The notes under the pieces: model-generated
Databases searched by the model: none
Seen by the model: only the letters and a program-made list of their open reading frames with translations
What the model was told of the DNA's origin: nothing
In this document: positions 50,620 to 59,419 of the stretch, piece after piece
How positions within the stretch are numbered: the first letter of the stretch is position 1
Layout of the letters: each line of letters opens with the position of its first letter
Program-made: the position numbers and the translations under genes
NCBI RefSeq assembly: GCF_022811845.1
Contig: NZ_CP064266.1
Coordinates: 186,001 to 250,000, forward strand
Direction: 5' to 3'
From: Bacillus pseudomycoides
Lineage (GTDB): Bacteria; Bacillota; Bacilli; Bacillales; Bacillaceae_G
DNA length: 64,000 nt

Positions 50620-51315
50620 ATGGAACAAGCTTTAAAAATTACAGGTGTACTATCTGATCCAACTCGTTATTATATTTATAAATATATTTCTCAAAAACAT
50701 AGTTACGTAACTGTACAGGAAATTGCAGATGAATTTAATATCCATCCAAACGTAGCACGTCTACATTTATCAAAATTAGAAGATGTTAATATGCTGAAAT
50801 CTGAAACAAAAAAAACAGGCAAAGGCGGGAGACCAAGCAGATTATACGTATTGTCTGAAGACTTAATTCAATTACAATTTCCATTTCGCGATTATCAATT
50901 ATTAGCGAAAATCGCTTTTAATTCATTACTTAGCCTCGGCGCAGCTGGTGAAAAAGCACTATATGAAACAGGCAAACAATTTGGTAAAGAATTAATGGAA
51001 CAACATATGCAACGTTTAAATGTTAATGAAGATTCGTTAACATTAGAGCACAAAGTTCAAATTGCAAAAGAGGCATTATCAACTGCCGGCTTATCCCCTT
51101 CATTTGAATTAAGCACAGATGGCACACAAATTTTCTATGATGTGTACAATTGCCCATTTAAAGAAGTTGCTGTTCATCACCCTGACGAAATTTGCAATAT
51201 GCACAGTGATATGATGAAAGGGATTTTTGAAATCCTATTCCCGAACATGGAATTAACACGAAATAATAACTTATTAGATGGATGTAAATCTTGCAACTAC
51301 AAAGTTCATCTATAA
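50620..51315 (+). CDS. ArsR/SufR-like transcriptional regulator with C-terminal cysteine cluster
   Basis: 231 residues. Winged HTH: LSDPTRYYIYKYISQKHSYV, VQEIADEFNIHPNVARLHLS, GGRPSRLYVL. The C-terminal domain has cysteines in YNCPFKEVAVHHPDEICNMH and GCKSCNY, spaced like the Fe-S ligands of SufR-type regulators, so it may sense iron-sulfur or redox state. Start at 50620 after GGTGGAG. Divergent from comGA. A dispersed repeat begins at its stop codon. Confidence 0.8.
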   Translation: MEQALKITGVLSDPTRYYIYKYISQKHSYVTVQEIADEFNIHPNVARLHLSKLEDVNMLKSETKKTGKGGRPSRLYVLSEDLIQLQFPFRDYQLLAKIAFNSLLSLGAAGEKALYETGKQFGKELMEQHMQRLNVNEDSLTLEHKVQIAKEALSTAGLSPSFELSTDGTQIFYDVYNCPFKEVAVHHPDEICNMHSDMMKGIFEILFPNMELTRNNNLLDGCKSCNYKVHL

Positions 51316-51468
51316 AGTGAAACTTTAATCAGTGGGGGTTTTCTCTATCCCCCACTGATTATCAGTTGAACGAATCGGGCTTTTACGGTCAGTTGATCCC
51401 CCGCCTAACTTCTTTGCTTTTGCTAAAGTTTGAGGTAGGAAGTCTTACTGCCCGGTAATGCGGGATAA
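51316..51468 (+). repeat. bcr1-like dispersed repeat, long copy
   Basis: Begins AGTGAAACTTTAATCAGTGG right after the TAA stop of the upstream gene, has a GGGGG...CCCCC hairpin, ATCGGGC and ATCCCCCGC arms that can pair with GCCCG and GCGGGAT near the end, and ends GCGGGATAA. Same motifs as 6121-6222. B. cereus group genomes carry about 150-bp structured repeats called bcr1; this fits in length and structure, from memory. Confidence 0.7.
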
Positions 51469-51607
51469 CTTGTTTTCATATAGAAATGTGTCAAAAAGAA
51501 GTCAATTGTATTTGGCTTCTTTTCTTTTTTCGCAAATATTTACAATAGTAAGAAAAATAAACTATAATGAAGATAGGTTTACTTTTTTAGAAAAGGAGGG
51601 GAATTGC

Positions 51608-51850
51608 ATGGAGCGCATGTTTCGCGTTCTCGGCTTTTGGACTGGAATTTTCTCAGTTATGTTTTACTTAGGGGATATGTATGCAACTTCACTATTATTT
51701 TTAGGACAAACAGGATTCTTCGTACTTTTAAGTTATTTAAAATTAACAGAGCGTATGTATATATACGTATTTGGGGCATATTTAACTGTTTTCTTCATTG
51801 GATTTACATACTATACAACATTCTTACTTGTCCCTGGGGCTGGGCATTAA
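51608..51850 (+). CDS. DUF2626 family membrane protein
   Basis: 80 residues, three helices (VLGFWTGIFSVMFYLGDM, TSLLFLGQTGFFVLLSYL and YIYVFGAYLTVFFIGFTYY). AAAGGAGGGG precedes the ATG at 51608. Small Bacillus family (DUF2626) of unknown function; monocistronic. Confidence 0.82.
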   Translation: MERMFRVLGFWTGIFSVMFYLGDMYATSLLFLGQTGFFVLLSYLKLTERMYIYVFGAYLTVFFIGFTYYTTFLLVPGAGH

Positions 51851-51875
51851 AAAGATGGCAATTGCCATCTTTTTT
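51851..51875 (+). terminator. Terminator of the DUF2626 gene
   Basis: AAAGATGGCAATTGCCATCTTT is a perfect palindrome followed by T. Confidence 0.92.
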
Positions 51876-51958
51876 TATTTTTCCCTAATTACCTAGTTGA
51901 CTTATAGGTTTTATTGAAATATATTTTATATAACAGATTGGAATTAGGGGGAATCAAC

Positions 51959-53353
51959 ATGAATACACTGCTAGTTGGGGTTAACATTGCGGTCATGCTT
52001 ATATTAGTCGGCATTTTATATTATATGCAGCGCAAGCATGTATCTTTTAATAAACGCGTATTTACTGCTTTAGGGATCGGAATTACATTTGGTCTTATTT
52101 TACAATTTATCTATGAACCTACTTCTGAAGTTATTATCGATTCAAATAACTGGTTTAGCATAATTGGTAGTGGTTATGTAAAACTGCTACAAATGATTGT
52201 TATGCCACTGATTTTAGTTTCTATTATCTCAGCATTTACGAAGTTAAAATTAACAAAAAACCTTGGTAAAATCAGCGGACTTATTATCGGCATTTTAGTT
52301 CTTACAACTGGAATCGCTGCCGCTGTTGGTATTGCAGCAAGTGCAGGATTTGATGTGCAGGCAACGGGTTTACAACAAGGTGATGCAGAAACAGCTCGTT
52401 TAAAATTAGTGGAAGAAAAATTCAGTTCCATTGAACAAACACCAATTCCACAAAAACTATTGGAATTGTTACCTACGAATCCATTTCTTGATTTAACTGG
52501 TGCACGTCCAACATCAACAATTTCTGTTGTAATCTTTGCGGCGTTCATCGGGATTGCTTTTATCGGTGTGAAACGAAAGTATCCAGAACAAGCAGAGCTA
52601 TTTAAAAAAATGCTTGATGCTGTTTATGCAATTGTAATGCGTATGGTAACGTTAATTTTACGCCTGACTCCATACGGTGTATTAGCTCTTATGACAAAAA
52701 CAGTCGCTGGTAGTGACATAAATGCCATTTTAAAGCTTGGTAACTTTGTTTTAGCATCTTATGTAGCACTTATCGTGATGTTTGTAATTCACTTATTATT
52801 AATTGCTCTATCTGGTTTAAATCCCGTTCAATATTTGAAAAAGATATTCCCAGTCTTAACATTCGCCTTCACTTCTCGTTCTAGTGCAGGTGCAATGCCA
52901 CTAAATATTGAAGCACAAAAAGAAAAACTTGGTGTTTCAGAAGGAATTGCAAACTTTGCTGCTTCCTTCGGGGTATCTATCGGTCAAAATGGTTGCGCAG
53001 GTATTTATCCAGCTATGCTGGCGATGATGGTCGCTCCAACTGTAGGAATTGATCCACTACAACCACAATTTATTTTAACTTTAATCGCAGTTGTCGCGAT
53101 AAGCTCATTCGGTGTTGCTGGTGTAGGCGGCGGAGCAACATTCGCAGCATTAATCGTACTTTCAACAATGAACTTACCAATCGGGATTGTTGCTCTTCTT
53201 ATCTCTGTTGAGCCATTAATCGATATGGGTCGTACAGCTCTTAACGTAAGTGGATCAATGACAGCAGGTCTTATTTCTAGTAAATGGCTTGGTGAATTAG
53301 ATCACGATACGTATAATCAAGATGATGTAAAAAGTAAGGAAGTTGCTTCGTAA
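51959..53353 (+). CDS. tcyP: L-cystine symporter TcyP-like (DAACS family)
   Basis: 464-residue secondary transporter of the dicarboxylate/amino acid:cation symporter family. About eight helices plus the re-entrant loops: TSRSSAGAMPLNIEAQKEKL (serine-rich loop), SFGVSIGQNGCAGIYPAML and IDMGRTALNVSGSM. Closest match in memory is B. subtilis TcyP, importer of L-cystine. The start at 51959 follows AGGGGG. Fits a sulfur theme with metH and yitJ nearby, but no shared regulation is visible. Confidence 0.88.
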   Translation: MNTLLVGVNIAVMLILVGILYYMQRKHVSFNKRVFTALGIGITFGLILQFIYEPTSEVIIDSNNWFSIIGSGYVKLLQMIVMPLILVSIISAFTKLKLTKNLGKISGLIIGILVLTTGIAAAVGIAASAGFDVQATGLQQGDAETARLKLVEEKFSSIEQTPIPQKLLELLPTNPFLDLTGARPTSTISVVIFAAFIGIAFIGVKRKYPEQAELFKKMLDAVYAIVMRMVTLILRLTPYGVLALMTKTVAGSDINAILKLGNFVLASYVALIVMFVIHLLLIALSGLNPVQYLKKIFPVLTFAFTSRSSAGAMPLNIEAQKEKLGVSEGIANFAASFGVSIGQNGCAGIYPAMLAMMVAPTVGIDPLQPQFILTLIAVVAISSFGVAGVGGGATFAALIVLSTMNLPIGIVALLISVEPLIDMGRTALNVSGSMTAGLISSKWLGELDHDTYNQDDVKSKEVAS

Positions 53354-53369
53354 GAAAGAAGAATTCTCA

Positions 53370-53408
53370 AAAAAAGGAGTGCTAATTGATATAGCATTCC
53401 TTTTTTTA
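53370..53408 (+). terminator. Terminator of tcyP
   Basis: AAAAAAGGAGTGCTA and TAGCATTCCTTTTTTT arms around ATTGATA. Confidence 0.9.
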
Positions 53409-53412
53409 TTCC

Positions 53413-53883
53413 TTATACTTGTTTTAAAAAATTTAAGACTATTTTAGGAACATCTTCATTTATTTGAATTCCTTGAACAGAACTTTTATCTACATCTTTT
53501 GCGATTATAATGTTATTTTTATCATCTACCCAGACTAATAAACTTCCTTTAGAATCATCCTTAAAAATGACTTCCATATGAGCATGTACAGCATCCCTTG
53601 CTTTTTTATCTAAAGATATTTTTTCAGATGTACCAGCTTTGATTGCGGTAACAATTTGATTTATTAGATCTTCATTATCCGTTCCTGCTTTAGAAATATT
53701 ATCTTGATCTATCCTCACTAAATTCATTTCTTTTATTTGTTTTTTCTCAAATACTATTGATGTTTCTTTTTCCTCTTTTTGTTCAGTTGGTGAAGAAGTT
53801 TTTGAAGAACTTGTAATATTAGAACATCCAATTAAACTCAAAAACACTAGCATTATCATAAACAAGCACATATTTTTTCTCAT
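53413..53883 (-). CDS. Putative lipoprotein
   Basis: 156 residues. Signal peptide KNMCLFMIMLVFLSLIGCSN with lipobox LIGC. The mature part starts with a Ser/Thr-rich and Glu-rich spacer, then a small soluble domain (EVIFKDDSKGSLLVWVDDKN). The start at 53883 follows AAGGGG. Unknown function. Confidence 0.78.
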   Translation of the reverse strand: MRKNMCLFMIMLVFLSLIGCSNITSSSKTSSPTEQKEEKETSIVFEKKQIKEMNLVRIDQDNISKAGTDNEDLINQIVTAIKAGTSEKISLDKKARDAVHAHMEVIFKDDSKGSLLVWVDDKNNIIIAKDVDKSSVQGIQINEDVPKIVLNFLKQV

Positions 53884-53907
53884 TTCACTCGCCCCTTTAT
53901 ACAATTT

Positions 53908-54099
53908 TCAATACTGAATATCAGTATAAATCGATTCCTCAACTCCTGGAAGAAATCTGTATACACTTATAAATTTTAAGATTATGTTTTCAGTAGCTTG
54001 GGCAACATGTATCGAATTTTTATACCAAGGGCCAGGATTTTGTTTATATGCACGTTCAAGTAGCTCTCTTGCATATACTCTATCCATGATATATTCCAT
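53908..54099 (-). pseudogene. Truncated HD-domain-like protein
   Basis: 63 residues from ATG 54099 (AGGGGATGG before it). YARELLERAYKQNPGPWYKN then SIHVAQATENI resembles the first helices of small HD phosphohydrolases, but it departs from the family after about residue 40 and stops before any HD motif; the histidine expected in YKHS is Asn. Most likely a gene remnant. It follows the nucleotidyltransferase gene closely. Confidence 0.5.
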
Positions 54100-54119
54100 A
54101 ACACCATCCCCTATAATCA

Positions 54120-54944
54120 TCATTTTACATAACTAATCTGTTTCTTTTGCTCCAAAAGATCCAATTCTGGAATTTTTTTCTCCGCCAAAATCAATACTTC
54201 TTCGATTAATAATTCCAAATCCTTTATACTATTTTCTGGATTTCCCATCAACATATTCGTCATTCGTGTATAAAGGTGTTCAGGTTTTATTGTCATTCGT
54301 TCGATATTAAAAGGCATCCATTTAAAAGCTGGATGATGCACATACATCTGATTCAGACCAAATAAAACACCACATACATTCTTCTGCACTTCACAAATTA
54401 CATCGTATAGCATAAGCCAATCTTTTCGTTTTAAAAGTGCTTCGCGGTTATGCCAGCGATTACTTAGTAAAAGATTCTCTACAATCATCTTTTTAGAAAG
54501 TTCCAAAGGATAATCTGCAACTCTATCTTTTAACCCTCTAATTTTGTCTTCTCCATACAAACTCACACCATCATGAATTGAGGCTACAATACATTGTTTC
54601 TCATAGTCAATTTCACACTTGTCCACTACATCAGAAATAAAACATTCAACCGTTACAGATAAAAAGTTACTTATTTCTAATTTAATCCCATCTTTCGTTA
54701 CATAAGATTCAGACCACTCTTCCTCTTCATACGGATGATATGACAAAATGGTCCCACCAACATTTTTAATAGGACCTCCACGATCTTCATCTTCTGGCGG
54801 TGCTGACCATAAAATATGCAACTCTATATCTGACTTTTCATCTTGCCAGTTTCTTGATACGGATCCCGCCAAAAGAATTGCTTCTACTTTTGGATTTTGT
54901 TTATAGATTTCTGCCATATCTATTGCTTTCTGCATTAAGTTCAT
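54120..54944 (-). CDS. Nucleotidyltransferase-domain protein
   Basis: 274 residues. N-terminal polymerase-beta-like motif AILLAGSVSRNWQDEKSDIELHI with GS and D-x-E, then a helical domain (MLYDVICEVQKNVCGVLFGL). Similar to DUF4037-type and aminoglycoside nucleotidyltransferase-like proteins; substrate cannot be inferred and drug resistance should not be assumed. Ends against the truncated HD-like gene. Confidence 0.75.
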   Translation of the reverse strand: MNLMQKAIDMAEIYKQNPKVEAILLAGSVSRNWQDEKSDIELHILWSAPPEDEDRGGPIKNVGGTILSYHPYEEEEWSESYVTKDGIKLEISNFLSVTVECFISDVVDKCEIDYEKQCIVASIHDGVSLYGEDKIRGLKDRVADYPLELSKKMIVENLLLSNRWHNREALLKRKDWLMLYDVICEVQKNVCGVLFGLNQMYVHHPAFKWMPFNIERMTIKPEHLYTRMTNMLMGNPENSIKDLELLIEEVLILAEKKIPELDLLEQKKQISYVK

Positions 54945-55109
54945 TTGGTTTCCTCCATGTTTGATTATCCATTTGAATATTTTATTGTGGCATTATTACA
55001 CTGTTTCTATTTATAGATTAATGGAAGTTTATTACTATATCAACTAATTATCTTTTATTTCTGAATATTACAGATAAAAACTTTCTTTGTTACCAAGTGT
55101 ATAAACAGA

Positions 55110-55142
55110 AAAAGGATATACACTCCTATATTGAGCATAGTA
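55110..55142 (-). terminator. Possible terminator of the 55222 gene
   Basis: On the minus strand GGATACTAT and ATATCC arms with a long loop, followed by TTTTT. Weak stem, so uncertain. Confidence 0.45.
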
Positions 55143-55221
55143 TCCTCCCCGTCATTCTCTATTATATAACCTTTTCAAGCACATAATAAGAATAAAAGTT
55201 CCACTTCACAGCCCGTCCCTT

Positions 55222-55437
55222 TTACAAATAACCATTTTGTTCGCACCATTCATGAAATTGCCGCACATCTACCCCTACTAAAACAATATCTTTTAACTCT
55301 ACATCGATGTTTTGGCCGTCAATTACAATGATAAAATTTGGTTCTGCTTGCTGTTCCTTTTGTTTTACAATTCCAATCCGATTCCGGTACGGCCCATCTT
55401 TTACATATGCTTTTTGCCCTGTAATATCAAAATCCAA
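55222..55437 (-). CDS. Small KOW-like protein, DUF3912-type
   Basis: 71 residues from TTG 55437 (AGAGGTG upstream). FDITGQKAYVKDGPYRNRIG then IVKQKEQQAEPNFIIVIDGQ looks like a small KOW/SH3-type beta fold, and I recall a B. cereus group family DUF3912 of this shape. Function unknown. Confidence 0.6.
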   Translation of the reverse strand: MDFDITGQKAYVKDGPYRNRIGIVKQKEQQAEPNFIIVIDGQNIDVELKDIVLVGVDVRQFHEWCEQNGYL

Positions 55438-55604
55438 GATTCTCACCTCTTTTACTACGCTCAACTTGAAAATACGTTTCCTTTTATTACACCTATTTCT
55501 GTATATATATGATGAAACAGTAAAAGAGTCCTTCCTTTATTACAATTATTTTTTCTTTATTTCATTTTGATAAATTATACGTAAAGATTAGGAAAAAACG
55601 CACT

Positions 55605-55618
55605 TGGAAACGCTTTCT
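55605..55618. promoter_or_regulatory. cre-like site
   Basis: TGGAAACGCTTTCT resembles the CcpA cre consensus and lies over the -35 region of the following gene, whose TATAAT is at 55635-55640. Repression by CcpA would be expected. Confidence 0.45.
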
Positions 55619-55672
55619 TAAGTTATTTTCATGTTATAATAGAAAAGCAGAACTGCGTAAAGAGGGAGAAAA

Positions 55673-55984
55673 ATGGATATAACAATTATTACAAAAGTAA
55701 TCGAAGCATTAAAATCATACGGATTTCAAGATGTAACATACTGTGAAGAAACAAAACAATTTTCATTTCATAACCAAACTGATATCATGAGCGGCTATGC
55801 AGAAATAACATACAGCAGCCAATTTGAAAAGTTTAACGTGCAAATTCATCCGATTGAAACCCATCATCAAGCAGAGTTACAAGAAGTTGAAAAACACATT
55901 CAATCTTGTATCCGAAAAGTCGAGTATTTGAATGCACTTCTTACAGGACAGAAGAAATTAACTGACAAAGTTATTATTATGTAA
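55673..55984 (+). CDS. Hypothetical protein
   Basis: 103 residues: MDITIITKVIEALKSYGFQD, a beta hairpin (QFSFHNQTDIMSGYAEITYS), and a helical end (EVEKHIQSCIRKVEYLNALL). GAGGGAG precedes the ATG. Soluble, unknown family. Promoter with TATAAT and a cre-like site upstream. Confidence 0.72.
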   Translation: MDITIITKVIEALKSYGFQDVTYCEETKQFSFHNQTDIMSGYAEITYSSQFEKFNVQIHPIETHHQAELQEVEKHIQSCIRKVEYLNALLTGQKKLTDKVIIM

Positions 55985-56014
55985 AAAAAGAACGTGATTA
56001 TCTCACGTTCTTTT
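55983..56014. terminator. Bidirectional terminator
   Basis: AAAAGAACGTGA and TCACGTTCTTTT around TTATC; between two convergent genes. Confidence 0.93.
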
Positions 56015-56023
56015 TCATTTTCA

Positions 56024-56515
56024 TTATTGTATATTCATCTTCTCTTTCAATTGTAAACTCGTCACAACCTCTAATGCATCCATTGCTTCTCCAATTGTCA
56101 TATCAAAAATTGTCTTATCCTCTATGTATGGAAACTGTCTAAAACGTTTTTCGAACATTTTCACTGCATCTGATGTAAACGCTGCACTATCTATACCAAA
56201 TTCTGTTTCAAGAAGAACGATCCAATCTAAGATATGAAATCCTAAACCATTTACAAATGAAATAAGTTTTTCTTCAGGTTGTGAAGATAGAAATACATAA
56301 CGTTCCATTTCACTAAAGAGTTCTTCACCTAAAATTTCTGCGAGTTCTTCATCATGTTCACGATTTACAATTTCATCATATCCATAATCGTCTGCAAGTT
56401 CTTCTACTTCTTCCCCGTCTGCACAAAGTAGCTGACTACGCAGTGCACCTTTTTTGAATTCACTTTTTTGTACAACTTCTAAGAAATTCGTTTCCCATCC
56501 TTGTTCTAATTTCAT
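56024..56515 (-). CDS. Hypothetical acidic protein
   Basis: 163 residues, rich in Glu and Asp, soluble: CADGEEVEELADDYGYDEIV ... LGFHILDWIVLLETEFGIDS ... TIFDMTIGEAMDALEVVTSL. Its place 13 bases after the HD phosphohydrolase gene suggests a shared transcript. I do not recognise the family. Confidence 0.7.
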   Translation of the reverse strand: MKLEQGWETNFLEVVQKSEFKKGALRSQLLCADGEEVEELADDYGYDEIVNREHDEELAEILGEELFSEMERYVFLSSQPEEKLISFVNGLGFHILDWIVLLETEFGIDSAAFTSDAVKMFEKRFRQFPYIEDKTIFDMTIGEAMDALEVVTSLQLKEKMNIQ

Positions 56516-56528
56516 ATTTATAACTCCT

Positions 56529-57506
56529 TTATGCTTTCTTTATTTTTAAATATATATTTTGATTGAAGTTCTCTTTCGCTTTTTGATTGCATAACCTTAC
56601 ATGTTCAGATAAACGAGACGCTTTATATATTTTACCATTCATATAGACATGTGGATCAATTAAGCGTTCCTTCCCACCTGAGTAACAAATATCATACTCT
56701 TGATTATTCTCTTCTACTATTACATTTGGATGTAAAGTAGCCAATACACTCGTTATCTCTTCATCACGACAACATTTCAATTTTTGAAGCACTACCTCAT
56801 CATCGCACAAGAAATCTTCAATATGTATCACATGCTTTTCTAACGCAAGTTGCAAAACTTTTGTTAATACATGATAACTATATGAGCCTAATGGATGTAG
56901 AAAGAAATCAATTGTTTCTTTGTAATAGACTGTTGTAAACCACTCTGCCGCCTCTAGCGTACTAAGACATATTTGTTTTTCATGGACAATTAATTGATTT
57001 AAAAATGTAAGAACTTCTTGTTTTGAAATCATTCCATACGTATATAAATCGCGAAGTGTATAATCTATACGATCTGCGCATAGAGCTGGTAGTGGTTGTT
57101 CCAACAGCATCCATTGTTCCCAGTTTTGAAGCATTTTAGAATCATATCCATACTTTTTCAAAATGAGCGGGATATCCGATTTTTCAATGACTGTATCAAA
57201 AATATGTTCATGATAGTCTTCATCTTTTTTATGTAACACACGATCTACAACGTGTGAAAAAGCAGTATGTGATACATCGTGAAGCAATGCTGCAATTTGT
57301 TCCGCTTCACCCCCGCCCAGCATTTTTACAAGAAGCATAACTCCAATTGAATGCTCATAACGAGTTATATTCCACTCTGGTTTTACAAGAAAGCTCGCTC
57401 CAACTTGATGAATTTTCTTCAGCCTTTGTATAGCTTCTGTTTGTAATAGTTCTTCTAATACACCGTCTATTTCAAAATTACCGTATATCGTATCATAAAC
57501 CTGCAT
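56529..57506 (-). CDS. HD-domain phosphohydrolase
   Basis: 325 residues. HD-domain metal ligands: RYEHSIGVMLLVKML, AALLHDVSHTAFSHVVDRVL, and Asp in CADRIDYTLRDL. Such proteins hydrolyse nucleotides, including dNTP triphosphohydrolase-like and YwfO-like enzymes. Sits three bases after the deoxyribosyltransferase-like gene; both suggest nucleotide metabolism, but the substrate is not known. Confidence 0.87.
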   Translation of the reverse strand: MQVYDTIYGNFEIDGVLEELLQTEAIQRLKKIHQVGASFLVKPEWNITRYEHSIGVMLLVKMLGGGEAEQIAALLHDVSHTAFSHVVDRVLHKKDEDYHEHIFDTVIEKSDIPLILKKYGYDSKMLQNWEQWMLLEQPLPALCADRIDYTLRDLYTYGMISKQEVLTFLNQLIVHEKQICLSTLEAAEWFTTVYYKETIDFFLHPLGSYSYHVLTKVLQLALEKHVIHIEDFLCDDEVVLQKLKCCRDEEITSVLATLHPNVIVEENNQEYDICYSGGKERLIDPHVYMNGKIYKASRLSEHVRLCNQKAKENFNQNIYLKIKKA

Positions 57507-57509
57507 GAT

Positions 57510-57887
57510 CTATGCGTCTCCTTTATTCATGACGTATGAAACAAACTCCTCCACTTCCCCTTGAAAAATATCCACTTCTGGTAAATGGTAAAAGGTTGTT
57601 TGAAGTGGATTGTTTTTATGATACATATAGATTTTCTTCTCTAGCGCAATGGCCATACCAAACTCCGTATGACTTCCACTTCCCCCATCTAATAAAAGCA
57701 AAAAAACATCTGCTTCTTGTATCGCTTGTTTTTCTGTTTGACCAATCTTCTGTAATTGTTCTCTATTTATTGCCCTTTCATTTTGAGTCCAATCATATGT
57801 ATGGTACCATCCTATTTCTTTCAGTTTACTCGCTACAAATTGAACAAGCTGTTTATTTTGAAAACCTGAAGCAATATAGAAATTCAT
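57510..57887 (-). CDS. Nucleoside 2-deoxyribosyltransferase-like protein
   Basis: 125 residues: MNFYIASGFQNKQLVQFVAS start, EADVFLLLLDGGSGSHTEFG with the catalytic-type Glu, and IALEKKIYMYHKNN. Small Rossmann-like fold of the nucleoside deoxyribosyltransferase / YtoQ type. The start at 57887 follows AAGGAG. Precedes the HD phosphohydrolase. Confidence 0.78.
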   Translation of the reverse strand: MNFYIASGFQNKQLVQFVASKLKEIGWYHTYDWTQNERAINREQLQKIGQTEKQAIQEADVFLLLLDGGSGSHTEFGMAIALEKKIYMYHKNNPLQTTFYHLPEVDIFQGEVEEFVSYVMNKGDA

Positions 57888-57991
57888 ATGAATTAGCTCC
57901 TTACCTATAGAAACTAAAGGGAAACTCCTTTTTAGCATTAATGATAATAATAGAGAAGGATTTCGCCAAAAGAAATCCCCACCTTCAAAAC

Positions 57992-58207
57992 TTATTTTGC
58001 GTTTAAGTGGTGGGGTGCCTCATGATCTTCTCTTATTTTTTGTTTTTTATCACTTTCATCGGCTAACATTTCTAACTCAGCTGTTATTTCCGATTTTTCT
58101 AAGTTTCGTTCTTGTGAAAATTTTCTTGAAATGTAAACAATAACACTACCAACATATAAAACAAAACATATAATCAGAGCAGTATTTTCATAGAGACTCA
58201 GCTCCAA
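57992..58207 (-). CDS. Small single-pass membrane protein
   Basis: 71 residues from TTG 58207 with AGGAGTG six bases before it; an in-frame ATG at 58231 has no ribosome binding site. One helix (TALIICFVLYVGSVIVYIS), then a charged tail (ERNLEKSEITAELEMLADES ... HEAPHHLNAK). Unknown function. Confidence 0.62.
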   Translation of the reverse strand: MELSLYENTALIICFVLYVGSVIVYISRKFSQERNLEKSEITAELEMLADESDKKQKIREDHEAPHHLNAK

Positions 58208-58342
58208 CGTAGTCACTCCTAATCCATTCATATTTTCACGCTCAAAGAACTGGAATTTCCCTATTAAATCTCTGTTATTGTAACATAAATACAGCAATTC
58301 TTCGAACCTTTCATCCTACTAAAAAGACATGATTTTTTAAAA

Positions 58343-59401
58343 TCATGCCTCCTTAATATATTTCACAATGGTCTGTACTGCTTCTTTCCCACTATACTTT
58401 TTTAATTCTTTTTTATACTTCTCACAATTATAATGCAACTCTTCTATATGCTTCCTAAGGGACGTCACTGTTACATTTTCTTCATATAAAACCGAGGCAT
58501 AGCCTTGTCTTTCAAACGATTGTGCATTCAAAATTTGATCACCACGGCTTGAAGCTTTCGGTAATGGAATTAAAATCATCGGTTTTTGTAATGTTAAAAA
58601 TTCAAAAATTGCATTTGATCCAGCACGTGAGATGACAAAATCCGTTGCCCCTAATACATCTGGTAATTCTCCGTGTACATATTCAAATTGTCTATACCCT
58701 TCTATGCCTTGTAACTTCTCATCTAGATTTCCTTTTCCGCATAGGTGAACAACTTGATACTTTTTAAGTAGCTGTGGCAATGCCTCTCGTGCTGTTTCAT
58801 TGATTTTCTTTGCTCCTAGACTCCCGCCCATAATCGTGATGACTGGTTTTCTAGCATGGAATCCAAGAAAGTGTAGTCCTTTTTCACGATTTCCACGTAG
58901 CACTTCTTCTCTCACAGGTGAGCCTGTATAAACCACCTTTTCTTTCGGCAAATGTTGCGCAGCTTCTTCAAATGTAACAAATATTTTCGAAGCAAAGCGG
59001 AGTGCGATTTTATTCGCTAGTCCTGGTGTCATATCCGATTCATGTAACAAGACTGGAACACGGTTTAGCCATCCACCAATTACTACTGGTACAGAGACAA
59101 AACCACCTTTTGAAAAAATAACATCAGGTTTTAACTTTCGTATTCTCACATAAGCATCCATGACACCCTTCATAACAAGAAAAGGATCCTTTATATTTTT
59201 CAAATCAAAATAACGGCGTAACTTTCCGCTCGCTATACTATAGTACGGGATTCCTTCGTTCTCTATAATCGTTTTTTCAATCCCTTGATGAGAACCCATA
59301 TAAGAAATATCCCAACCCTTTTCTTGTAAATGTGGAATAATCGCCAAATTAGGTGTCACATGTCCAGCCGATCCACCGCCTGTAAAGACTATTCTTTTCA
59401 T
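58343..59401 (-). CDS. murG: UDP-N-acetylglucosamine--undecaprenyl-PP-MurNAc-pentapeptide GlcNAc transferase (MurG)
   Basis: 352-residue GT-B enzyme that converts lipid I to lipid II at the inner face of the membrane. N-terminal loop FTGGGSAGHVTPNLAI, second loop MGGSLGAKKINETAREALPQ, and ISRAGSNAIFEFLTLQKPMI for UDP-GlcNAc. It is not in a cell-division cluster but next to metH, so it is likely the second MurG known in B. cereus group genomes. Confidence 0.92.
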   Translation of the reverse strand: MKRIVFTGGGSAGHVTPNLAIIPHLQEKGWDISYMGSHQGIEKTIIENEGIPYYSIASGKLRRYFDLKNIKDPFLVMKGVMDAYVRIRKLKPDVIFSKGGFVSVPVVIGGWLNRVPVLLHESDMTPGLANKIALRFASKIFVTFEEAAQHLPKEKVVYTGSPVREEVLRGNREKGLHFLGFHARKPVITIMGGSLGAKKINETAREALPQLLKKYQVVHLCGKGNLDEKLQGIEGYRQFEYVHGELPDVLGATDFVISRAGSNAIFEFLTLQKPMILIPLPKASSRGDQILNAQSFERQGYASVLYEENVTVTSLRKHIEELHYNCEKYKKELKKYSGKEAVQTIVKYIKEA

Positions 59402-59419
59402 ACTCCTCCCCCTTCTACA

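Noticed and set aside
51355..51475. Structured region after the SufR-like gene as a tRNA or riboswitch
   Set aside because: It matches the copy at 6121-6222 and so is a dispersed repeat; no cloverleaf found.
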